A stretch of 64,000 bases of DNA from the NCBI GenBank assembly GCA_964385175.1, contig CAYLNL010000001.1, positions 186,001 to 250,000 on the forward strand, in the 5' to 3' direction. The notes beneath the pieces are model-generated. The model worked only from the letters and a program-made list of their open reading frames with translations, ran no database searches and was not told where the DNA came from. Source of the DNA: CAYLNL01 sp964385175 (GTDB lineage: Bacteria > Bacteroidota > Bacteroidia > Flavobacteriales > Flavobacteriaceae). A program made the position numbers and the translations under genes. Positions 57,601 to 64,000 of the stretch are shown here, one piece after another. Position 1 is the first letter of the stretch, and each line of letters opens with the position of its first letter.

Positions 57601-57708
57601 TCTTTGTTATTCTCAGGTATAGCGAAGGCCAGGAAACAGCTAAAAAACGGTCAATTTTTAACCGAAGAACAAGCTAATAAAGAAATTGACGAATGGCTGA
57701 ACAGCTGA
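57601..57708 (+). pseudogene. Possible remnant of an antitoxin-like gene
   Basis: An open frame without start ends in KARKQLKNGQFLTEEQ then ANKEIDEWLNS and a stop at 57706-57708. The helical, charged C-terminus looks like the end of a type II antitoxin. The nearest ATGs (57587, 57593) are in another frame, so either the N-terminus was lost or a frameshift occurred. Attribution is tentative. Confidence 0.35.
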
Positions 57709-57751
57709 AAAATATTTTAAAATAATAAAAAAATAACCTAATACCAAAGGT

Positions 57752-58474
57752 ATGCAAGCAATACTAAAATGGACGCTTATCTCAATAGCCATTCCACTAA
57801 TAGTTAAAATAGGATACAACCCGGAACCTTCCACCCGCTACCATGCGCCGCTCTACCCGAAAACAGTAAAACCTTCATGGGCATGGAAGTTGGCCACCAC
57901 ACCCGAAGACGCCCACAACTTTATAAATGGACTTGAACCCTATGATACACCCCATGCGGTGGGAAGTATTTCGGCTACCACCCAGGGTTTTTATATTTTT
58001 TACAGGACCGATATACCCGGCGTTTCCGACTGGGGCTGGAAGCTCGCTCCCACCCCGGAAGACGCGCATGCTTTCCTGAATGGGGTTGGCGACTACAACA
58101 GCTCTCCGAAAGACCAGGCTGAGGCGGCGTACCGGGATACCGGCATTTACATTTTTTATCGCGGCGCTTCACCCAAAGCAAAGTGGGGCTGGAAACGAGC
58201 TACGGAGATAGATGATATGCACCGGTTCATCAACGGGCAAAAACCCTATAAAACCCCTAAAAGCGCAACCCTTACCGCCTGGAACGCCCATGACATCATA
58301 GTTTTTTACCGGGACGATAAAGTCGGCTCCCCGAAATGGGGGTGGAAGCTGGCCACCACGCCCGATGATGCACTCAATTTTCTCAACGGAACAGGAGCCT
58401 ACAGCGTTCCCGTTAAACAGGCGCAGGTTTTTAATACCTCCGATTCTGAATTTTATATTTTCTACAGGAAATAA
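57752..58474 (+). CDS. Exported protein of four 51-residue repeats
   Basis: 240 residues. A hydrophobic N-terminus (about 4-20) suggests export or an anchor. The rest is four copies of a unit beginning WxWK at residues 43, 94, 145 and 196, exactly 51 apart. Each has T.EDA..F.NG, a Y in the middle and ends FYIFYR or close (85, 137, 187, 239). Copies differ at about half of positions, so the duplication is old. I do not recognise the unit; a small aromatic beta module is likely. It converges with the C39 exporter genes. Confidence 0.8.
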   Translation: MQAILKWTLISIAIPLIVKIGYNPEPSTRYHAPLYPKTVKPSWAWKLATTPEDAHNFINGLEPYDTPHAVGSISATTQGFYIFYRTDIPGVSDWGWKLAPTPEDAHAFLNGVGDYNSSPKDQAEAAYRDTGIYIFYRGASPKAKWGWKRATEIDDMHRFINGQKPYKTPKSATLTAWNAHDIIVFYRDDKVGSPKWGWKLATTPDDALNFLNGTGAYSVPVKQAQVFNTSDSEFYIFYRK

Positions 58475-58555
58475 TTTCGGGTAGCTATATTTTCCTCCTG
58501 CGTGTACGAGCGTACTCGCATAAGCGCCCTTGCGCACGCCCTCACCCGCGCGAGA

Positions 58556-59872
58556 TTACCCCTCGTTTTGCACCAATTGCCGGAAATAGTAGAAAACCCG
58601 TTCCATTAACCGCAAATCTTCAGTAATAACCCGGGCGCGTGCTTTCATCTCCTGCCGGAACGGTATTTTTTTACGGTAAGTAGTAACCAGCGTATCGGGC
58701 AGCGCTACCTCCACCAAATAAAACCCCTCCTCATCCGGGGTCAGCGAAATCGTCTCCACCGTTCCCTTCAGCATCCCGAACTCATAGCTGGGGTAATTCG
58801 CCAACTGGAAGGTAACTTTTTGCCCGCTCCGCAACTTGCCCGAGCGCTCTACCGGCACTTTTAACCGCGCCACAAACGGGCTGTTTTCCGACGGGATTAT
58901 CGTAAAGAGCAAATCGCCCGCCCGAACCTCCTGGTTCTTTGTCCAGTAATGCAAAAAAGACACCTTGCCCCCTATGTTCGCCCGCAACAAATAAGCCTGC
59001 TCCCAGTCGCGAATGGCTTTCTTGAGCAAGTTAAACGCCTGTACTGTCCCATTGAACAGTTGCGTTTCCTCCCGGGTACGGTCAATCTCGATGCCCCGGG
59101 AATCTTTACGAAGCGTGTTGCGGTTTTCCCTTAATTGCGAAATCGCTAAGGCGTTGTTGCGGAAGTTGCGCTGCGCCTGGTAGAACGCTACCTGCCGCGT
59201 TTCGTATTCCTGTGAAGAAATAACCCCTTTGTCTAACAGCGCCTTATAACGCTCCAAATCCTTCTGCTTGAGTGTAACTTCCGTTTGCAGCAAATCGTTT
59301 TGCACGTAGAGGCTCTGCAACCGGTCGTCTAATTCCGCCAGCGTAAGCCGGTTGGCGGCAGATTCGTTGGAAAAAGGGCGCAACTTCGCATTCAGCCGGT
59401 ATTGTGTATAAGCATTCTCAAAAGCCGAAAAAGCTGTTTCTATTTCTCCTAAAGAAAAACGAGAAACCGTTCCGAAAGAAAAATACAGGGAATCGGGATG
59501 AACCGCCATAGCCGCTACCGCCGTCTTCAACTTGAACACCGCCCTCCAGTCCGCCGTATTTTCCAAAACCGCCAAAGGCGTACCCGCCGGCACCTCCTCG
59601 TTATTTGCCACAAAGAGCGTGTCTATCTTCCCGCTCACCCGCGCATACTCCTTTTGGGGCGGTATTCGCGTAGTGATAACCGCTTCCGCAGGCAGCACAT
59701 CCGGGTATTTCACAAACCAGGAAAGCCCTAACAGCAATACCAGCAGCCCCAGGACCACGGCAGGGCCAAAAGAGAGAATGGAGTGCGGCAGGCTGCCTAA
59801 TGACTCATCTACTTCTTTGCCCCGTCTCAGGTTAATGTCGTCCGGGTTTTCTATAAGTGGTTGTTCCGGCAT
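58556..59872 (-). CDS. HlyD-family secretion adaptor protein
   Basis: 438 residues. Short cytoplasmic N-terminus, one membrane helix (about 34-52), a biotinyl-lipoyl-like half (VSGKIDTLFVANNEEVPAGT), a long coiled-coil hairpin (about 150-275) and the returning barrel. Membrane fusion protein linking an inner membrane ABC exporter to an outer membrane channel. One base from the C39 ABC exporter gene, its obvious partner. No TolC gene is seen. Confidence 0.92.
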   Translation of the reverse strand: MPEQPLIENPDDINLRRGKEVDESLGSLPHSILSFGPAVVLGLLVLLLGLSWFVKYPDVLPAEAVITTRIPPQKEYARVSGKIDTLFVANNEEVPAGTPLAVLENTADWRAVFKLKTAVAAMAVHPDSLYFSFGTVSRFSLGEIETAFSAFENAYTQYRLNAKLRPFSNESAANRLTLAELDDRLQSLYVQNDLLQTEVTLKQKDLERYKALLDKGVISSQEYETRQVAFYQAQRNFRNNALAISQLRENRNTLRKDSRGIEIDRTREETQLFNGTVQAFNLLKKAIRDWEQAYLLRANIGGKVSFLHYWTKNQEVRAGDLLFTIIPSENSPFVARLKVPVERSGKLRSGQKVTFQLANYPSYEFGMLKGTVETISLTPDEEGFYLVEVALPDTLVTTYRKKIPFRQEMKARARVITEDLRLMERVFYYFRQLVQNEG

Positions 59873-59873
59873 A

Positions 59874-62063
59874 TTAATTTCCCAATTCTAATTGATTTTT
59901 AACTAAGTGAAAATACGCCTTCCGATGCGCCACCAACTCCTCGTGCGTACCCTCTTCAATAATTTCGCCCGCTTCCAGCACAATAATTTTGTCTGCATTC
60001 TTCACCGTGCTCAGGCGATGCGCCACCACCACCACCGTTTTATCCTTCGTAACCTGGTTCAGGTTGGTAACAATTACCTTTTCGTTGTTGGCGTCCAGCG
60101 CATTGGTAGCCTCGTCTAAGAACAGGATTTTCGGCTCTTTGTAAACAGCTCTTGCGATAAGGAGCCGCTGTTGCTGCCCCTGGCTGAGCCCTACCCCTCT
60201 GACGCCTATCTGGGTGTTGTAAGCCAGCGGCAGGCTTTCTATAAACGACTGGATGTTGGCGATTTTTACGGCGTGCAGCAGGCGAACCTTGTCCACCACA
60301 TCACTGCTCTCCGCTATGTTGTTGGCAATGGAATCTGAAAAAATAAACCCTTCCTGCATCACCACCCCGCAGTTTTTTCGCCATTCTGCCTTGTCTATTA
60401 ACGAAAAATCTGTGCCCCCCACCCGGATGGAGCCCGCCGAAGGGTTGTAAAATCCCAGCAGCAGCCGTATGAGCGTGGTTTTCCCGCTGCCGCTGGCGCC
60501 CACGATGGCGGTAGTTTTCCCTCGCGGGATGTGGAGGTTGATGTTTTTCAGCACAAAATCTGACAGCTCGTTGTAGCGGAACGAGAGGTCTTTAATTTCT
60601 ATATCAGAATGCGCCGGGTCTATCACCGTTATTTTGCCTGCAATTTCCTCTTCCGCCTTCATGCTGTACAGTTCGTTCATGCGCGTGAGGCTCAGCGAAG
60701 CGTCCTGCCCTTCTCGTATAATGTTGATAAATTGCTGCAACGGCACATTCAACTGCCCGATGATGTATTGCACAGCCAGCATCATCCCCAGCGTCATCCT
60801 GCCTGCCAGCACTTCGTTGGCACAGATAAAGATGATGAAAATGTCTTTGAGTTGGTTAATGAACTGCCCGCCGAAATCCTGGTAATTGGCAATGATGAGC
60901 GATTGTATTTTGGCGCGGAACAGGTGTCCCTGCACGCTAAGCCAGTGTTGGCGCCGCTTTAGCTGGCTTCCCTGCAATTTTATTTCCGGTATCCCCTTGA
61001 GCAGTTCCAGCACGTTGGTCTGGTTGTCCGAAGCCTCCTGGAAACGCACGTAATCGATGACTTTTCGCTTTTTCATAAATGAAAAAATCCACACGAGGTA
61101 GAGGAAAAGCCCCACTAAATACACCGCCAGAATCTTCCCATTGTAAAGCGCCAGCACAACCCCGAAAACCACGAAGTTGATAACGCCCATGATAAAGGGA
61201 ATGAACGAATTGGCGAGGAACGCCTCTACGCGGTTATTGTCCTGTATCCGCTGGTAGAGGTCGCCTGTGTGTTTCGATTCGAAAACGGGGATGGGCAACT
61301 TCATCATCTTAGAGAGAAAATCGTAGATGAGTTGGATGCTGATGCGGGAGTTTACCTGGAGCAAAATCCAGCGTTGCATGATGTTTACCGCTGAGCCGAA
61401 CAGGAAAATAACCAACTGCGCCACCAGTATTAAGAGGATAAAGTTGAGGTTGCTGGTGTTGATGCCGATGTCTATGATGGATTGGGTTAGAAAAGGGAAG
61501 ATGAGCTGTAAAATAATGGAAGCTGCAATGCTTATGAACAGTTGGACGATGAATTTTCGGTAGGGACGAAAATAACCGAACAAAAACCGAAGACTCAGCT
61601 TGGGTTCCTTTTCAAACTCGTTGGCGTAGAATTGGTTGGTAGGCTCTAACAGGATGGTGATGCCTTCGCCGTCATTAGTTTCATAGAACTGGCGAAAGCG
61701 GCTGATGGGTATTTTCAGTTTGCCCGCAGCTGGATCGGCTATCCAAACGTACTTTTGAGAAATTTTATAGACAATGACAAAGTGTTTTTGGTCCCAGTGC
61801 ACAATGCAGGGCAGGGAGGCGGTGTTTACCGATATTTTTTCCCCGTCTGCGAGCGTGGGCATGCGAAACACCATTACGCGGAAGCCAATAGCTTCGGCAG
61901 CCTGGTAAATGCCTGCTAAGGAAACTCCTTCTTTACTGAGGTACGAGAGTTCCCGCAGCTTTTGTAACCCGATGTTTTTCCCGTAGTAGGCGCTTATCAT
62001 TCTCAGGCAGGTAGGCCCGCAATCCATCGAGTCGTACTGCCAGAAAAACGGAAATCGTCTCAT
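59874..62063 (-). CDS. C39 peptidase-containing ABC exporter
   Basis: 729 residues. N-terminal C39 protease domain with catalytic Cys15 (QYDSMDCGPTC), His94 (DQKHFVIVYK) and Asp110 (IADPAAG), intact. Membrane domain of about six helices (160-440). ATPase with GASGSGKTT near 518-526, signature LSQGQQQRLLIARA and Walker B ILFLDEATNALD. It cleaves double-glycine-type leaders and exports the peptide. Operon with HlyD downstream and the TPR protein upstream (three-base gap). No leader peptide gene is visible in the window. Confidence 0.95.
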   Translation of the reverse strand: MRRFPFFWQYDSMDCGPTCLRMISAYYGKNIGLQKLRELSYLSKEGVSLAGIYQAAEAIGFRVMVFRMPTLADGEKISVNTASLPCIVHWDQKHFVIVYKISQKYVWIADPAAGKLKIPISRFRQFYETNDGEGITILLEPTNQFYANEFEKEPKLSLRFLFGYFRPYRKFIVQLFISIAASIILQLIFPFLTQSIIDIGINTSNLNFILLILVAQLVIFLFGSAVNIMQRWILLQVNSRISIQLIYDFLSKMMKLPIPVFESKHTGDLYQRIQDNNRVEAFLANSFIPFIMGVINFVVFGVVLALYNGKILAVYLVGLFLYLVWIFSFMKKRKVIDYVRFQEASDNQTNVLELLKGIPEIKLQGSQLKRRQHWLSVQGHLFRAKIQSLIIANYQDFGGQFINQLKDIFIIFICANEVLAGRMTLGMMLAVQYIIGQLNVPLQQFINIIREGQDASLSLTRMNELYSMKAEEEIAGKITVIDPAHSDIEIKDLSFRYNELSDFVLKNINLHIPRGKTTAIVGASGSGKTTLIRLLLGFYNPSAGSIRVGGTDFSLIDKAEWRKNCGVVMQEGFIFSDSIANNIAESSDVVDKVRLLHAVKIANIQSFIESLPLAYNTQIGVRGVGLSQGQQQRLLIARAVYKEPKILFLDEATNALDANNEKVIVTNLNQVTKDKTVVVVAHRLSTVKNADKIIVLEAGEIIEEGTHEELVAHRKAYFHLVKNQLELGN

Positions 62064-62066
62064 ACG

Positions 62067-64000
62067 TTAATTAAGCGTAGCCATCTCGGCGACCATTGAC
62101 TCTACGCGTTCTGCAAAAGCGGCTTTGAAAACATTTAAACCATCGATAACCTGTGCATCTGCCAAACGGGTAGCGTTACTTTTTTCAAAGGTAGTAACAA
62201 ATTGTTTAAATGCGGGTAAATGCCACCAGCTTTCAATGTCATTCAGCGCTTTGCGGAGATGTTGCAGGGCTTGCAAAAAGACCGGCTCACTGTAGCTTTC
62301 TATGAGTAACTGGTGCAGGTACATTTCGAAAAGGTAGGCATCGTTCAGCGATTTTTCGGCTTCGGCGGGCGCCTGGGCAAGCTCTTGCGCTTTAGAAAGT
62401 GCCGCTGCGGCTTGCTCGGTTTCGCCGATTGCGTAGAGGCAATAAGCTGCCGTGGAGGCTACTTTAATGAGCAGGTTTTGCTCGCCGTATTCAAGGGCGT
62501 CTTCTATGGCGGCGTTTATGTGCACCTCCACTTTGTTTTGTTCGCCTTTATGGGCGGCGACGAGCGCCAACTTGCAGCGCAAGATAATGCGGTATTCGCT
62601 GGTCTTGCTCTTAGCAAGCTCCGCCTGGTAAGTACTTTCGGCTTCGTTGTACAACTTCATTCTCGAATAGCAGTTGCCAATAAACCACTGCATGGAGTAG
62701 ATGTAAAACAAATCGTTGTAGTAGGGGCGTATTTCTTCAGCTTTTTTGAAGAGTTCCAACGCCTCAGCAGCTTTGCCCATGCGATAGGTAAAGTCGGCGG
62801 CGCAGAAGGTATAAACGTATATTTGCCCGTGCTTGTAAAATTTGGCGTCTTGTATGCCTTCTTCGGCGCTTTTGAGGGCCTCGCGCAGGGTGAATTTGTT
62901 CCGGTGAAAATCAATCCAGTGGAAGGTATCGAAGAGCATGATACGGGGCATGAATTTCATGATGTCTGACATTTTTTTGTGCCATGCCTTACTGTATTCG
63001 TACTGGTTTACTTCGTCGCCCGTGTACACCTGGTGAATGGAAAGGTTAAAAATGGACAGTTTGTAATCCTGCAACCAATAGTTAAAGGTAGTATCTTCTT
63101 CTTTTTCCATCTTCTTAATGCCATTGTCTAACAATTTATAAGCATTATCGGCATCTTTGGCAAACTCCTCGATCCTGCCTAAGTGTGCGTACAGGTACCC
63201 GCGTACGTTATAAGCCCAGGAGAGGTGGTAATCGCGCTGTTTTTGTGAAACAGTAAGCGCGGCGGCTTCCCGCACAAATTGCTCCGCCCATTCTAAGGCA
63301 ATGTTTATTTCGCTTCGCCGCTCGGCATAGGTAAAAGATATGCGGTATAAGAGTGCCATGCGAATTGCGGGGCGGTCTTCATAGCGAAGCGCCTCCTCGA
63401 AGTGATGGGTCATGTACAGGTCAAAAGGCGGGTTGGCGTGGTGAGAGAACTGGTAAAAATTGGCAGCAGAGCCTATCAACCCATGAATGTACGATTTTAA
63501 AACATTGTCTATGCGGGACTGGGTAGCTAAGAGTTTTTCGCCTATCAGCATTACTGCCCGAAACGAATAGCGATGGTACGAGGCGTCCATAACGCCAATA
63601 ACTTCACGAATTTGTTCAGAGTTGAGCGGAACATCGGCGCTAATGCGATTGTAAGTAGCTTCTTCCGGGGTTACGAGCTGGTAGTTGTTCCAGGTTACGC
63701 GTGCGCTGGTGGCGTCGGGATTGTTTTTGAGAAGAATGGTCTCCGATTGCGGGTATTGCTGGAACCCACCTATAAAATACTGCACATCGCCTTGGAAACG
63801 CGCCCAAGTAATGCCGTTTTCGTCCACCACATCCACAATGTCGGTGGGGAAGCCCAAAACCAATTCCCGGCGGCTATCGGGATAGGAGCGGTAGTAATTT
63901 TCAAAAACCCGCAGACTTTCTGAGTCAATAGTTCGCAAATCGGGAATGAGGATAGCAAATTCGTAGCTTTCAAGTAAGTTACCTATCAGCTTCGCCATGC
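62067..64000 (-). CDS. TPR protein, C-terminal part (continues beyond window)
   Basis: The frame stays open to the window edge, so the Met at 63998 may be internal. 643 residues are visible. The start, AILIPDLRTIDSESLRVFEN then RRELVLGFP, resembles the Walker B region of STAND-type ATPases (acidic strand, then a short helix and another strand); the P-loop would lie outside. From about 215 on there are TPR-like helical pairs. It is three bases from the C39 exporter, so it probably belongs to the same peptide export operon, perhaps as sensor or assembly factor; that is inference. Confidence 0.7.
   Translation of the reverse strand, partial: MAKLIGNLLESYEFAILIPDLRTIDSESLRVFENYYRSYPDSRRELVLGFPTDIVDVVDENGITWARFQGDVQYFIGGFQQYPQSETILLKNNPDATSARVTWNNYQLVTPEEATYNRISADVPLNSEQIREVIGVMDASYHRYSFRAVMLIGEKLLATQSRIDNVLKSYIHGLIGSAANFYQFSHHANPPFDLYMTHHFEEALRYEDRPAIRMALLYRISFTYAERRSEINIALEWAEQFVREAAALTVSQKQRDYHLSWAYNVRGYLYAHLGRIEEFAKDADNAYKLLDNGIKKMEKEEDTTFNYWLQDYKLSIFNLSIHQVYTGDEVNQYEYSKAWHKKMSDIMKFMPRIMLFDTFHWIDFHRNKFTLREALKSAEEGIQDAKFYKHGQIYVYTFCAADFTYRMGKAAEALELFKKAEEIRPYYNDLFYIYSMQWFIGNCYSRMKLYNEAESTYQAELAKSKTSEYRIILRCKLALVAAHKGEQNKVEVHINAAIEDALEYGEQNLLIKVASTAAYCLYAIGETEQAAAALSKAQELAQAPAEAEKSLNDAYLFEMYLHQLLIESYSEPVFLQALQHLRKALNDIESWWHLPAFKQFVTTFEKSNATRLADAQVIDGLNVFKAAFAERVESMVAEMATLN

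Noticed and set aside
57552..57751. Search for a double-glycine leader peptide gene for the C39 exporter
   Set aside because: Only a start-less fragment and no frame with a GG leader was found here or at 58475-58555.

Overview
The window is chromosomal DNA from a member of the Bacteroidota. Pointers are a gliding-motility/type IX secretion C-terminal domain protein (10653-12491), a GLPGLI protein beside a TonB-receptor-like outer membrane protein (2906-6501), bacillithiol synthesis (bshA), the order tRNA-tRNA-tRNA-tRNA-tuf-tRNA(Trp)-secE-nusG-rplKAJL-rpoBC, AT-rich start regions with few Shine-Dalgarno sequences, and -7 boxes of the TAnnTTTG type. I cannot place it below phylum level. No rRNA, CRISPR array, insertion sequence or integrase was seen.

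Layout. 1-8.5 kb: the 3' part of aspS with a small membrane protein, a lipid A-type acyltransferase, the GLPGLI/outer-membrane pair, and a short operon of a secreted protein, a deoxynucleoside kinase and a CBU_0592-type membrane protein. 8.6-14.3 kb: uvrB, a large type IX-secreted protein and an ABC-2 exporter pair. 14.5-18 kb: a methyltransferase/glycosyltransferase pair and small genes. 18.2-21.2 kb: an ECF sigma, anti-sigma, DUF4097-like, DUF2807 operon. 21.4-26.4 kb: lon, then a DNA methyltransferase fused to an Mrr-like nuclease domain and a companion of unknown function. 26.4-33.8 kb: an unusual SAM methyltransferase, ferredoxin divergent from a LuxC-type acyl-CoA reductase, serC, serA, a DUF6146 lipoprotein and an aminotransferase. 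34-42 kb: an aspartyl protease with PDZ domain, the overlapping idi/PTPS/manA operon, a GH3-serine hydrolase fusion and bshA. 42.2-55.8 kb: the tRNA and transcription/translation cluster. 55.9-64 kb: accessory-looking DNA with a beta-barrel protein, a tiny transcription unit for a 42-residue cationic peptide, a YHS protein, a toxin-antitoxin-like remnant, a secreted protein made of four 51-residue repeats, and a C39-peptidase ABC exporter with its HlyD adaptor and the end of a TPR protein.

The least explained parts are the 42-residue peptide unit (56.7-57.0 kb), the 51-residue repeat protein beside the C39 exporter, a possible structured RNA between tRNA(Tyr) and tRNA(Gly), the repeat array before the 548-residue methyltransferase, and two tRNAs whose stems carry U-U mismatches. 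Everything here was read by eye; no database search or folding calculation was run.
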